Source of the DNA: CAXBPY01 sp003455275
GTDB lineage: Bacteria > Bacteroidota > Bacteroidia > Chitinophagales > UBA10324
Direction of reading: 5' to 3'
NCBI GenBank assembly: GCA_963977675.1
Contig: CAXBPY010000049.1
Coordinates: 1 to 22,809, forward strand
Length of the DNA: 22,809 nucleotides
Shown: positions 1 to 6,629 of the stretch, one piece after another
Position numbering within the stretch: the stretch's first letter is position 1
Layout: every line of letters starts with the position of its first letter
Notes under the pieces: generated by a model
Databases searched by the model: none
What the model saw: the letters and a program-made list of their open reading frames with translations, nothing else
What the model was told of the DNA's origin: nothing
Position numbers and translations under genes: made by a program

Positions 1-134
1 ACTTTTTTTTCTAAATCTATTCCGGCCTTAGTTAAAATTTTTGCTCCTGCGGAACGGCCAATACCAAAAAGGTATGAGAGACCAACATCTCCTCTTTTGT
101 TTTTTGGTAAATCAACGCCTGCTATTCTTGCCAT
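1..134 (-). CDS. rpsM: 30S ribosomal protein S13, partial (N-terminal part)
   Basis: S13 sits in the head of the 30S subunit and contacts the P-site tRNA and L5. The ATG is at 134 reading leftwards, and 44 codons are visible before the window edge cuts the gene. The translation opens MARIAGVDLPKNKRG and continues through YLFGIGRSAGAKIL and AGIDL, the diagnostic N-terminus of bacterial S13. It lies 18 bases after rpmJ in the order infA-rpmJ-rpsM, which normally continues with rpsK, rpsD, rpoA and rplQ. Those genes would lie outside the window to the left. It is almost certainly cotranscribed from the infA promoter. The 3' end is missing only because of the window boundary. Confidence 0.95.
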   Translation of the reverse strand, partial: MARIAGVDLPKNKRGDVGLSYLFGIGRSAGAKILTKAGIDLEKK

Positions 135-152
135 TTTTTAATATTGAATTTT

Positions 153-269
153 TTATCCTTGTCTTTGTTTGAATCGTGGATTCTTTTTGTTAATCACATA
201 GAGTTTGCCCTTGCGCCTAACAATCTTGCAATCAACACTTCTTCTTTTAATTGCTGCTCTTACTCTCAT
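153..269 (-). CDS. rpmJ: 50S ribosomal protein L36 (38 aa)
   Basis: L36 is a small protein of the 50S subunit that binds 23S rRNA. The 38-residue translation begins MRVRAAIKRRSVDCKIVRRK and ends NKKNPRFKQRQG, a clear full-length L36. It has one cysteine (residue 14) and lacks the full set of zinc ligands, so it is a zinc-independent form of the kind I associate with Bacteroidetes. It starts 6 bases after the infA stop and ends 18 bases before rpsM, so it belongs to the infA transcript. Confidence 0.95.
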   Translation of the reverse strand: MRVRAAIKRRSVDCKIVRRKGKLYVINKKNPRFKQRQG

Positions 270-275
270 ATTTCG

Positions 276-494
276 TTATTTGTATCTAAATGTTATTCTC
301 CCTCTTGTCAAGTCATATGGACTCATTTCTACTGATACCCTGTCTCCCGGAAGTATACGAATGTAATTCATTCGCATCTTGCCTGAAATGGTTGCCAGTA
401 TCTCATGTCCGTTCTCTAATCTTACTCTGAACATAGCATTGCTTAAAGCTTCGGTAATCGTTCCGTCTTGCTTAATCAGGTCTTGTTTAGCCAT
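276..494 (-). CDS. infA: Translation initiation factor IF-1
   Basis: IF-1 binds the 30S A site and works with IF-2 and IF-3 during initiation. The 72-residue product is the usual length and forms one S1/OB fold. Family signatures are visible: an MAKQDLIKQDGTI start, then FRVRLENGHEI, ISGKMRMNYIRILPGDRV and a C-terminal LTRGRITFRYK. The gene leads the leftward set infA-rpmJ-rpsM and is divergent from rpsJ. In most relatives secY and map stand immediately upstream; here they are replaced by an intergenic region with a dedicated promoter (540-570). A leader of roughly 40 bases is inferred. Confidence 0.96.
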   Translation of the reverse strand: MAKQDLIKQDGTITEALSNAMFRVRLENGHEILATISGKMRMNYIRILPGDRVSVEMSPYDLTRGRITFRYK

Positions 495-539
495 TCAATG
501 TTACAGTAGAAAAGAGTTTACCTTCCAATTTGGGGGACG

Positions 540-570
540 CAAAAGTAAAAACCCAAATGACATTACCAAG
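540..570 (-). promoter_or_regulatory. Promoter of infA-rpmJ-rpsM
   Basis: Read leftwards, a perfect -7 element TACTTTTG lies at 547-540. Exactly 19 bases upstream is CTTG (570-567), one mismatch from the -33 element TTTG. This matches the Bacteroidetes consensus TTTG-N19-TAnnTTTG recognised by the atypical primary sigma factor. The bases after the box read CGTCCCCC, resembling those after the rpsJ box. Transcription is inferred to start near 533. Confidence 0.65.
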
Positions 571-808
571 AAATAGAAAAAAGTTTCTCAATTGAATTAT
601 CTGTGCGGGTTCTATTCACTATGAAATAAAAATAGATCTAAAAAAAAATATTGGAAATTCTTTTGAGTCCATAACACAACTTCATAATTATTTTATGAGC
701 CGATTTTTTGTAAACTCATCTGACAAAATTCTTCCTGGAACTGCTGACAATTATTTAAACTGATTATGGTTTGTCTTTAGAGCGATTTCAATTTTTTTTC
801 ATTCAACA

Positions 809-839
809 TTTGCTAATGTGAAAGGTGCTTTTACATTTG
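809..839 (+). promoter_or_regulatory. Promoter of the S10 ribosomal operon
   Basis: TTTG at 809-812, exactly 19 bases, then TACATTTG at 832-839: a perfect match to the Bacteroidetes -33/-7 consensus. Transcription is inferred to begin around 845, leaving a leader of only about 25 bases before the rpsJ ATG at 872. That is too short for a long structured leader of the E. coli S10 type. Confidence 0.8.
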
Positions 840-871
840 CGCTCCCTTTTTTAAAAGCTCATTGAAATTGC

Positions 872-1177
872 ATGGCACAAAGAATCAGAATTAAACTCCT
901 GTCTTATGACCACAATCTGGTTGACAAGAGTTGCGAGAAGATTGTAAAAACAGTTCGCAGCACAGGTGCAGTAGTAGCAGGTCCAATACCTCTTCCTACT
1001 GAAAAGAAGATCATTACTGTTCTTCGTTCTCCGCATGTGAACAAAAAGGCGCGTGATCAATTTCAAATAAGCACTTATAAAAGATTACTTGATATCTACA
1101 CCTCATCATCCAAAACTGTGGATGCGCTGAGTAAACTGGAATTGCCCAGCGGGGTGGAGATTAGCATCAAGGGCTAA
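872..1177 (+). CDS. rpsJ: 30S ribosomal protein S10
   Basis: S10 is part of the 30S head and, in many bacteria, also the NusE antitermination factor. The 101-residue product is the usual length and shows MAQRIRIKLLSYDHNLVD, then IPLPTEKKIITVLRSPHVNK and a C-terminal LSKLELPSGVEISIKG, all typical. The ATG at 872 follows a short leader without a Shine-Dalgarno motif. It is the first gene of its operon here. The rpsL-rpsG-fusA genes that commonly precede rpsJ are absent, and the neighbour on that side is the divergent infA. A hairpin-forming sequence lies between rpsJ and rplC. Confidence 0.97.
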   Translation: MAQRIRIKLLSYDHNLVDKSCEKIVKTVRSTGAVVAGPIPLPTEKKIITVLRSPHVNKKARDQFQISTYKRLLDIYTSSSKTVDALSKLELPSGVEISIKG

Positions 1178-1187
1178 TACTAAAACC

Positions 1188-1218
1188 GCAGGGCTTTTTA
1201 ATTTTAAGGAAGTCCTGT
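1188..1218 (+). promoter_or_regulatory. Possible regulatory hairpin between rpsJ and rplC
   Basis: GCAGGGCTT (1188-1196) can pair with AAGTCCTGT (1210-1218), giving nine pairs including two G-U, with a 13-base loop. On the plus strand the tract that follows is A-rich, not T-rich, so this is not a standard terminator for the operon. It occupies the longest gap in the early operon and could be a processing, attenuation or protein-binding site. Function is not shown. Confidence 0.35.
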
Positions 1219-1239
1219 AAAAAAATAAAAGCTGAAGGA

Positions 1240-1863
1240 ATGAAGGCAATTATTGGAAAGAAAATAGGAATGACCAGCGTGTTTAACAGCGCAGGAAAGC
1301 AACTTCCATGTACAGTGGTGGAGGCAGGTCCCTGTTATGTTACACAGGTTAAAACTCTTGAAACTGATGGATACAATGCGCTCCAGGTAGGTTTCGATCA
1401 GAAGAAGGAGAAATCTACCACTAAGCCCTTGAAAGGCCACTTTGCGAAAGCAGGAACAACACCACTTCGAAAGGTTATTGAATTTCGGGATTACGAACTT
1501 GATAAAAAAATTGGCGAAACAATAACAAGTGAAATTTTTACCGAAGGAGAAGTTGTAAATGTTATTGGAACATCTAAGGGTAAAGGGTTTCAAGGGGTTG
1601 TCAAGCGTCATGGTTTTCATGGTGTAGGCGGCCGCACTCACGGTCAACATGATCGTAACCGTGCACCTGGTTCGCTTGGTAATTCATCTGATGCATCTCG
1701 GGTAATGAAAGGTATGCGCATGGGCGGACGCACAGGTGGGGATCGAGTGAAAGTAAAGAATTTGAAAGTAGTGAAAATTTTTTCTGACAAGAATCTTATC
1801 CTCCTTCATGGAAATGTTCCGGGAGCAAAGGGTTCATACTTAATCATAGAGAACGCAAAATGA
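1240..1863 (+). CDS. rplC: 50S ribosomal protein L3
   Basis: L3 is an early-assembly 50S protein whose central extension reaches the peptidyl transferase centre. The 207-residue product has MKAIIGKKIGMTSVFNSAGK at its N-terminus. The conserved central segment is also present, with SKGKGFQGVVKRHGFHG, GGRTHGQHDRNRAPGSLG and RVMKGMRMGGRTGGDRV. The glutamine in GQHD corresponds to the residue methylated by PrmB in E. coli. GAAGGA stands just before the ATG. Its stop overlaps the rplD start by four bases (ATGA), suggesting translational coupling. Confidence 0.97.
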   Translation: MKAIIGKKIGMTSVFNSAGKQLPCTVVEAGPCYVTQVKTLETDGYNALQVGFDQKKEKSTTKPLKGHFAKAGTTPLRKVIEFRDYELDKKIGETITSEIFTEGEVVNVIGTSKGKGFQGVVKRHGFHGVGGRTHGQHDRNRAPGSLGNSSDASRVMKGMRMGGRTGGDRVKVKNLKVVKIFSDKNLILLHGNVPGAKGSYLIIENAK

Positions 1864-2471
1864 AACTCGAAGTATTAAAAGCAGACGGAAGCAAGGCAGG
1901 CCGCTCAATAGAGCTGCCCGATGATATTTTCGGAATCGAACCTAATGAACATATCATGTGGCTCTCTGTAAAGCAATACCTTGCTAACCAACGGCAGGGA
2001 ACTCATAAGGCTTTGGAGAAATCTGAAGTTAGCGGTTCAACTAAGAAGCTTCACAAACAAAAAGGAACAGGAGGTTCTCGAAAGGGAAGTATAAAAAGCC
2101 CTTTGTTCAGAGGAGGAGCCAGAGTTTTTGGACCGCGTCCACGCGATTACAGTTTTAAGGTAAATGTTAAGGAAAAAGACTTAGCGCGTCGTTCAGCTCT
2201 ATCTCAACAAATGAAAGAAAACAAGGTTTTAGTTATTGAAGATATTAAGCTCAACGAAGCAAAGACAAAAGAGTGTTCCCAGATATTTAAGAACCTTGGT
2301 TTAAAAAGAAACACCTTGCTTGTAGCTAATAATGCTGATGAAAACTTAAAGAGAGCAAGCCGAAACATTGCGATCTGTTCGCTCACATCTTCTTCTCAAC
2401 TCAATGCTTATTCAGTACTTAAGGCACATCATCTTTTGTTTACTGAATCATCAATTAAAGAGATGAAATAA
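1860..2471 (+). CDS. rplD: 50S ribosomal protein L4
   Basis: L4 (L4/L1e family) binds domain I of 23S rRNA, and its long loop lines the exit tunnel. The 203-residue product contains the tunnel-loop signature KLHKQKGTGGSRKGSIKSPL followed by FRGGARVFGPRPRDYSFKV, then the C-terminal domain with KENKVLVIEDIKL. The length is normal. The start overlaps the rplC stop by four bases. In E. coli L4 represses its own operon through the S10 leader; the very short leader here leaves no room for that element, so any autoregulation would have to act elsewhere, for instance at the hairpin after rpsJ. Confidence 0.96.
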   Translation: MKLEVLKADGSKAGRSIELPDDIFGIEPNEHIMWLSVKQYLANQRQGTHKALEKSEVSGSTKKLHKQKGTGGSRKGSIKSPLFRGGARVFGPRPRDYSFKVNVKEKDLARRSALSQQMKENKVLVIEDIKLNEAKTKECSQIFKNLGLKRNTLLVANNADENLKRASRNIAICSLTSSSQLNAYSVLKAHHLLFTESSIKEMK

Positions 2472-2498
2472 TATCTTGTAAAGAAAAAGAATTTGAAA

Positions 2499-2795
2499 AT
2501 GGAAAAGATTGTTTTAATAAAGCCACTTATCACTGAGAAGAATACTATGCTAGGCACTAAGCTAAATACCTATGCTTTCGCTGTTGCAAAGGATTCAAAT
2601 AAAATTGAAATCCGTAACGCTGTTGAAAAAATGTATGGAGTGCGAGTGGAAGATGTTTCTACTGCTATTATGCCAGGAAAAAATAAACAGCGTTATCAGA
2701 GATGGGGGATGGCAAAAGGAGTTAGAGGTAAAATGAAGAAGGCTTATGTAACTCTTGCTAAGGGCGATACCATTGACTTCTATGCAAGTGTTTAA
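2499..2795 (+). CDS. rplW: 50S ribosomal protein L23
   Basis: L23 lies at the exit of the ribosomal tunnel and is the docking site for trigger factor and SRP. I chose the ATG at 2499, giving 98 residues that open MEKIVLIKPLITEKN, the standard L23 start. A TTG at 2493 would add only two residues and is less likely. Further matches are TYAFAVAKDSNKIEIRNAVE, then YGVRVEDVSTAIMPGK and a C-terminal KKAYVTLAKGDTIDFY. It lies 27 bases after rplD and 28 before rplB within the operon. Confidence 0.95.
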   Translation: MEKIVLIKPLITEKNTMLGTKLNTYAFAVAKDSNKIEIRNAVEKMYGVRVEDVSTAIMPGKNKQRYQRWGMAKGVRGKMKKAYVTLAKGDTIDFYASV

Positions 2796-2823
2796 ATAAT
2801 TAATTACAGAAAAAGGAAAAGCG

Positions 2824-3648
2824 ATGTCAATAAAAAAATTCAAACCAGTTACTCCCGGTACTCGTTTCAAGATAGGAAACGCCTACTCTGAAATTACTGC
2901 AGATAAGCCTGAGAAGAGTTTAGTCGTTCCAATGAAGAGAACTGGTGGACGAAATAATTTTGGACACCGGGCCATGCGTTACATCGGTGGTGGTGCAAAA
3001 AAAATGTATCGTCTTATCGACTTCAAACGCAATAAACACGGCATTCCGGCTACTGTAAAAACTATTGAATATGACCCAAACCGTTCAGCATTCATTGCAC
3101 TTTGTTTTTATGCTGACGGTGAAAAGCGTTACATCTTAGCTCCAAACGGAATTAAGGTAGGAGATAAAATTATGAGCGGTGAATCAGCTGCGCCTGAAGT
3201 AGGCAATGCGCTTCTCCTTCGTGATATTCCACTAGGTACTATCGTTCATAATATTGAATTGCATCCTGGCAAGGGCGGCGCAATGGCGCGCAGTGCCGGA
3301 GCTTCAGCACAATTGGCAGCCAAAGAAGATAAATATGCAGTTCTAAAAATGCCTTCAAGCGAGGTTCGCCGTGTATTACTTACATGTATGGCAACAGTTG
3401 GTTCAGTTTCAAATCCTGATCACAATCTTGAAACAATGGGAAAAGCCGGTGCAAATCGCTGGAGAGGAATTCGCCCACGCAACCGAGGTGTAGCGATGAA
3501 TCCGGTAGATCACCCAATGGGCGGTGGAGAAGGAAAGGCATCCGGAGGGCAACCTCGTTCTAGAACAAATGTGAAATCAAGAGGTTTGAAAACAAGGCAT
3601 CATAAGAATCCAACCAATCAATTCATCATCAGCAGAAGAAAGAAATAA
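2824..3648 (+). CDS. rplB: 50S ribosomal protein L2
   Basis: L2 is required for subunit association and peptidyl transfer. The 274-residue product is full length. It has KKFKPVTPGTRFK at the N-terminus, the SH3-like RNA-binding segment with KRTGGRNNFGHRAMRYIGGG, and the conserved C-terminal loop AMNPVDHPMGGGEGKASGGQ, whose histidine is the one implicated at the peptidyl transferase centre. Unlike most neighbours it has a recognisable Shine-Dalgarno motif, AAGGA at 2813-2817, six bases before the ATG. Only three bases separate it from rpsS. Confidence 0.97.
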   Translation: MSIKKFKPVTPGTRFKIGNAYSEITADKPEKSLVVPMKRTGGRNNFGHRAMRYIGGGAKKMYRLIDFKRNKHGIPATVKTIEYDPNRSAFIALCFYADGEKRYILAPNGIKVGDKIMSGESAAPEVGNALLLRDIPLGTIVHNIELHPGKGGAMARSAGASAQLAAKEDKYAVLKMPSSEVRRVLLTCMATVGSVSNPDHNLETMGKAGANRWRGIRPRNRGVAMNPVDHPMGGGEGKASGGQPRSRTNVKSRGLKTRHHKNPTNQFIISRRKK

Positions 3649-3651
3649 ATT

Positions 3652-3927
3652 ATGGCAAGATCAATAAAAAAAGGTCCATATGTGCAGCAATCATTGTTGA
3701 AGAAAGTGGAGGCAATGAATGCTTCAAACAAGAAAAGTGTAATCAAAACCTGGAGCCGCCGGTCTACCATCACTCCTGATTTTGTTGGCCACACTTTCAC
3801 AGTTCACAATGGAAATAAATTCATTCCAATTTTCGTAAGTGAAAATATGGTTGGTCATAAACTCGGAGAATTTGCTCCTACTCGCAATTTCAAAGGACAC
3901 TCAATGAAAAAAGTTGAAGGAGCATAG
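3652..3927 (+). CDS. rpsS: 30S ribosomal protein S19
   Basis: S19 forms a complex with S13 in the 30S head and contacts 16S rRNA near the A and P sites. The 91-residue product is the normal length, with MARSIKKGPYVQQSLLKKVE, then IKTWSRRSTITPDFVGHTF and FVSENMVGHKLGEFAPTRNF, all hallmark S19 segments. No Shine-Dalgarno motif is apparent; the upstream sequence is AATAAATT. It is spaced 3 bases from rplB and 22 from rplV. Confidence 0.96.
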   Translation: MARSIKKGPYVQQSLLKKVEAMNASNKKSVIKTWSRRSTITPDFVGHTFTVHNGNKFIPIFVSENMVGHKLGEFAPTRNFKGHSMKKVEGA

Positions 3928-3949
3928 TCAATAAAAAATAAACAGAATA

Positions 3950-4462
3950 ATGGCACAGGCAAAAGCAGTTTTAAATAATGTTCCGTCCTCTCCCCGCAAG
4001 ATGAGGTATGTAGTGGATATGATTCGTGGTGTTGATGTGGACAAAGCATTAAATATTTTGAAGTTCAGCACCAAGCATCCCGCTCGCCAGATAGAGAAAC
4101 TACTAGTTTCAGCAACCAGTAATTGGACAGCGAAAAATGAAGGATTGAATCCGGAGGATGCACAACTTTTTGTTAAAGAAGTTTTCGTAAATGGAGGTGT
4201 AACTCTTAAAAGATGGTTGCCGGCTCCTCAGGGTCGTGCCTATCGCTTGCGCAAGCGATCAAATCATGTCACATTGATTGTAGATAGCCGCGTAGCTCCT
4301 GAAACTGCAGAAGTTGAAACTGTTGAAACAGAAGAAGCGCCTGTAGCGGAGGTAGTGGAAACTGCGCCAAAGAAAAAAGCATCAAGAAAAAAATCTTCTG
4401 ATAACGAAACATCTGAACAACCCGTCAAGAAGACAACTCGAAAAACCAAAAAAGCAGAATAA
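3950..4462 (+). CDS. rplV: 50S ribosomal protein L22 with charged C-terminal extension
   Basis: L22 reaches into the exit tunnel through a long beta hairpin. Residues 1-114 are the ordinary L22 fold, with LNNVPSSPRKMRYVVDMIRG near the start and the hairpin signature LKRWLPAPQGRAYRLRKRSN. Residues 115-170 are an extra tail: first acidic and rich in Glu, Val and Thr (116-138), then strongly basic and Lys-rich (141-170). Standard L22 ends near residue 110-115, so about 55 residues are added. The tail lies on the side opposite the tunnel hairpin in sequence and is likely solvent exposed. Codon usage does not change obviously at the junction. Confidence 0.95.
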   Translation: MAQAKAVLNNVPSSPRKMRYVVDMIRGVDVDKALNILKFSTKHPARQIEKLLVSATSNWTAKNEGLNPEDAQLFVKEVFVNGGVTLKRWLPAPQGRAYRLRKRSNHVTLIVDSRVAPETAEVETVETEEAPVAEVVETAPKKKASRKKSSDNETSEQPVKKTTRKTKKAE

Positions 4463-4482
4463 CAATTTAAGTAATCAACTGA

Positions 4483-5265
4483 ATGGGACAAAAAACAAAT
4501 CCAATAGCTAATCGTCTCGGCATCATTCGCGGATGGGATTCTAACTGGTTCGGCGGAAAAAACATGGCTGAAAAACTTGTTGGAGATTTCAAAGTGCGTG
4601 AATATCTAAAAGCCCGTATTGCAAAAGGCGGAATCGCAAATATTGTTATTGAGCGTACACTCAACCGACTGACAATTACTATTCACACTTCTCGCCCCGG
4701 AATAATTATTGGAAAAGGCGGAGGAGAAGTTGACCGTGTTAAGGAGGAGTTGAAAAAAATTACCGGAAAAGATGTTCAGATAAATATTGTTGAAATCCGC
4801 CGCCCGGAAATTGATGCCGCAATCGTAGGCGATACTATCGCACGCCAAATTGAAGCTCGTATTAACTATCGTCGTGCTATAAAACTCGCAGTTGCCTCCG
4901 CAATGAGAATGGGGGCTGAAGGAATTAAAATTAGAATCAGTGGTCGTTTAGCAGGAGCTGAAATTGCACGAACCGAAGAAATCAAACAGGGTCGTGTTCC
5001 GCTTCATACTCTTCGTGCAGACATTGACTATGCAGTTGGCGAAGCTCTCACCGTTTATGGTTTGATTGGAATAAAAGTTTGGATTTGCAAAGGTGAAGTG
5101 CTAGGCAAACGCGACCTATCTCCAAATGTTGGACAAAAAACTGAAGGCGGAAAAGGTGGAGAAAGAAGAGAACGCAGGGATGATCGTGGTGGCGATCGTG
5201 GCAGCCGCAGAGACGATCGGGGCGGACGCGGAAGGGGAGAGCGCCGAGATAATAGACAGAATTAA
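4483..5265 (+). CDS. rpsC: 30S ribosomal protein S3 with Arg/Gly-rich tail
   Basis: S3 lines the mRNA entry channel and has helicase-like activity there with S4 and S5. The 260-residue product starts MGQKTNPIANRLGIIRGWDS. It has a type II KH domain with the GxxG loop GKGG at 77-80, and a C-terminal domain with ISGRLAGAEIARTEEIKQGR and DIDYAVGEALTVYGLIGIKVW split across 180-200. Residues 219-260 form a low-complexity tail of repeated RRDDRGGDRG-like units, absent from minimal S3. Such Arg/Gly-rich tails usually bind RNA non-specifically; that role here is inference. Confidence 0.96.
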   Translation: MGQKTNPIANRLGIIRGWDSNWFGGKNMAEKLVGDFKVREYLKARIAKGGIANIVIERTLNRLTITIHTSRPGIIIGKGGGEVDRVKEELKKITGKDVQINIVEIRRPEIDAAIVGDTIARQIEARINYRRAIKLAVASAMRMGAEGIKIRISGRLAGAEIARTEEIKQGRVPLHTLRADIDYAVGEALTVYGLIGIKVWICKGEVLGKRDLSPNVGQKTEGGKGGERRERRDDRGGDRGSRRDDRGGRGRGERRDNRQN

Positions 5266-5297
5266 ACTTAAAAGACAAACTGAAAATAAACTGAAAT

Positions 5298-5717
5298 ATG
5301 CTACAGCCGAAAAAAGTTAAATGGCGTCGCCCACAAAAGGGAAAGATGAAAGGAAACGCTCAGCGCGGTGCCGTTCTTTCGTTTGGTTCATTTGGATTGA
5401 AAGCAATGGACGAATGCTGGATGACCGATAAGCAAATTGAAGCTGCGCGTGTGGCGCTCACCCGTCACATGAAGCGTGAGGGACAAGTTTGGATTCGAAT
5501 TTTTCCAGACAAAGCAAGAACTGCAAAACCAGCTGAAGTGCGTATGGGAAAAGGAAAAGGATCACCAGAAGGTTGGGTTGCAATTGTAAAACCCGGACGC
5601 ATAATTTTCGAAGCAGAAGGAGTTCCACTTGATACCGCAAGGGTTGCAATGAAACTTGCCGCACAAAAACTTCCGATTGAAACCAAGTTTATTATCAGTC
5701 ACGAATACAAAGCATAA
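5298..5717 (+). CDS. rplP: 50S ribosomal protein L16
   Basis: L16 sits by the A-site tRNA elbow and is a late assembly protein. The 139-residue product is the normal length and opens MLQPKKVKWRRPQKGKMKGN. Conserved segments follow: GAVLSFGSFGLKAM, then RPxT-equivalent VRMGKGKGSPEGWVAIVKPG and DTARVAMKLAAQKLPI. Position between rpsC and rpmC is canonical. There is no Shine-Dalgarno motif upstream, only AAATAAACTGAAAT. Confidence 0.96.
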   Translation: MLQPKKVKWRRPQKGKMKGNAQRGAVLSFGSFGLKAMDECWMTDKQIEAARVALTRHMKREGQVWIRIFPDKARTAKPAEVRMGKGKGSPEGWVAIVKPGRIIFEAEGVPLDTARVAMKLAAQKLPIETKFIISHEYKA

Positions 5718-5729
5718 AAGGATTGAACA

Positions 5730-5942
5730 ATGGCAAAAAAAGTTAAACTCAATTTGGCAGACCTGAACGATACCGATCTCGCTGCAAAACTGAAAGAAGA
5801 CAAGGTTCGACTGCAGCGTTTAAAATTTAATCACGCGGTTACTCCTCTCGAGAATCCGAATGTGATTAAGTTATTAAGAAGAGATATAGCGCGTATGATG
5901 CACGAAACAAGTAACCGCCGTAAAAAAGCCACAGCTAAATAA
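5730..5942 (+). CDS. rpmC: 50S ribosomal protein L29
   Basis: L29 neighbours L23 at the tunnel exit. The 70-residue helical hairpin has LNLADLNDTDLAAKLKEDKV followed by LQRLKFNHAVTPLENPNVIK and RRDIARMMHE, matching the family (LR..LxF..A...l.np..i...RR.IAR). It stands between rplP (12 bases upstream, with AAAGGA present) and rpsQ (8 bases downstream), as in nearly all bacteria. Confidence 0.94.
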   Translation: MAKKVKLNLADLNDTDLAAKLKEDKVRLQRLKFNHAVTPLENPNVIKLLRRDIARMMHETSNRRKKATAK

Positions 5943-5950
5943 TTTCAAGC

Positions 5951-6208
5951 ATGGAAAAAAGAAATCTCAGAAAGACCCGAATTGGATTGGTGTCAAGCAG
6001 TAAAATGAATAAGACCATCACAGTAGAGGTTGAAAGAAAAGTAATGCATCCGAAGTATCATAAATACATTAAGATGACTTCAAAATTTAAGGCACACGAT
6101 GAGAAGAATGAATGCGGCGAAGGAGATACAGTTCGCATTATGGAAACACGGCCATTGAGCAAAACCAAGCGCTGGCGCCTGGTTGAAATAATTGAAAAAG
6201 CAAAATAA
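5951..6208 (+). CDS. rpsQ: 30S ribosomal protein S17
   Basis: S17 is a primary 16S rRNA binding protein with an OB fold. The 85-residue product is the usual length and carries RKTRIGLVSSSKMNKTITVE, then HPKYHKYIKMTSKFKAHDE and GDTVRIMETRPLSKTKRWRL, all diagnostic. It is followed by a 41-base gap that contains a perfect 8-bp palindrome (6214-6230) before rplN. Confidence 0.96.
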   Translation: MEKRNLRKTRIGLVSSSKMNKTITVEVERKVMHPKYHKYIKMTSKFKAHDEKNECGEGDTVRIMETRPLSKTKRWRLVEIIEKAK

Positions 6209-6213
6209 TTTTT

Positions 6214-6230
6214 CTGAGAAATTTTCTCAG
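6214..6230. repeat. Perfect palindrome in the rpsQ-rplN gap
   Basis: CTGAGAAA and TTTCTCAG flank a single central T, giving an 8-bp perfect inverted repeat; as RNA it would be a 7-bp stem with a 3-base loop. No T-run follows, and the next operon gene starts 19 bases on, so it is unlikely to terminate. It may be an RNase processing site or protein target. Confidence 0.5.
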
Positions 6231-6249
6231 CATAAACTGAATAACGAAA

Positions 6250-6618
6250 ATGATACAGACGGAGTCAAGATTAAATGTAGCAGACAACAGTGGCGCCAAA
6301 GAGGTGCTGGTGATTCGTCTTCTCGGTCACTCGCACCAACGCTATGCAGGAATTGGTGATATCGTGGTGGTAAGTGTGAAGGATGCAATTCCCGCTGGAG
6401 GAATTAAGCAAGGGGCTGTTTCAAAAGCGGTAATTGTTCGTGTGAAAAACCGCGTACGCCGCAAGGATGGTTCTTACATCCGATTTGATGATAACGCAGT
6501 AGTTCTGCTTAATGAATCAAGTGAACCACGCGGAACCCGCATCTTCGGACCCGTTGCCCGCGAACTTCGCGAAAAACAATTCATGAAAATCATTTCACTT
6601 GCCCCAGAAGTGTTATAA
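6250..6618 (+). CDS. rplN: 50S ribosomal protein L14
   Basis: L14 lies at the subunit interface and contacts 16S rRNA in bridge B8. The 122-residue product is normal in length and opens MIQTESRLNVADNSGAKEVL. Conserved segments are GDIVVVSVKDAIPAGGIKQG, then KAVIVRVKNRVRRKDGSYIR, FDDNAVVLLN and PRGTRIFGPVARELRE. It is the point where the spc-type portion of the operon begins in E. coli; here it continues without a visible new promoter. Confidence 0.97.
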   Translation: MIQTESRLNVADNSGAKEVLVIRLLGHSHQRYAGIGDIVVVSVKDAIPAGGIKQGAVSKAVIVRVKNRVRRKDGSYIRFDDNAVVLLNESSEPRGTRIFGPVARELREKQFMKIISLAPEVL

Positions 6619-6629
6619 AAAACTGAAGT

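Larger units (their letters stand above)
495..871. other. Divergent intergenic region between infA and rpsJ
   Basis: This gene-free stretch of 377 bases separates two translation operons facing away from each other. It carries one good Bacteroidetes-type promoter for each side (540-570 minus, 809-839 plus). The middle, about 580-790, is AT-rich and has no convincing gene, tRNA or terminator. A weak 6-bp inverted repeat (TCATAA 682-687 with TTATGA 693-698) is the only structure noticed there. Confidence 0.8.

Noticed and set aside
190..192. RF1 Pro-Glu-Thr in place of Pro-Ala-Thr (protein residues 190-192 of prfA) as evidence for altered stop-codon reading
   Set aside because: The coordinates here are protein positions. 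The Pro and Thr are kept, the middle residue varies in RF1 of this phylum as I recall, and all genes in the window use ordinary stops including TGA, so RF2 must also exist.
682..709. TCATAA/TTATGA hairpin followed by six T as a terminator
   Set aside because: The stem is AT-only and six bases long, and no gene on that strand ends upstream of it.
1204..1650. 148-codon antisense open frame opposite rplC
   Set aside because: It is antisense to a fully conserved ribosomal protein gene and its product resembles nothing known; a compositional shadow.
2493..2498. TTG at 2493 as the start of L23
   Set aside because: It adds only two residues not seen in the family; the ATG at 2499 gives the standard MEKIVLIKPLITEK opening.
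5126..5320. Overlapping 64-codon open frame within the rpsC tail
   Set aside because: It is an alternative frame of the repetitive Arg/Gly-coding tail with no recognisable product; S3 and L16 account for the region.
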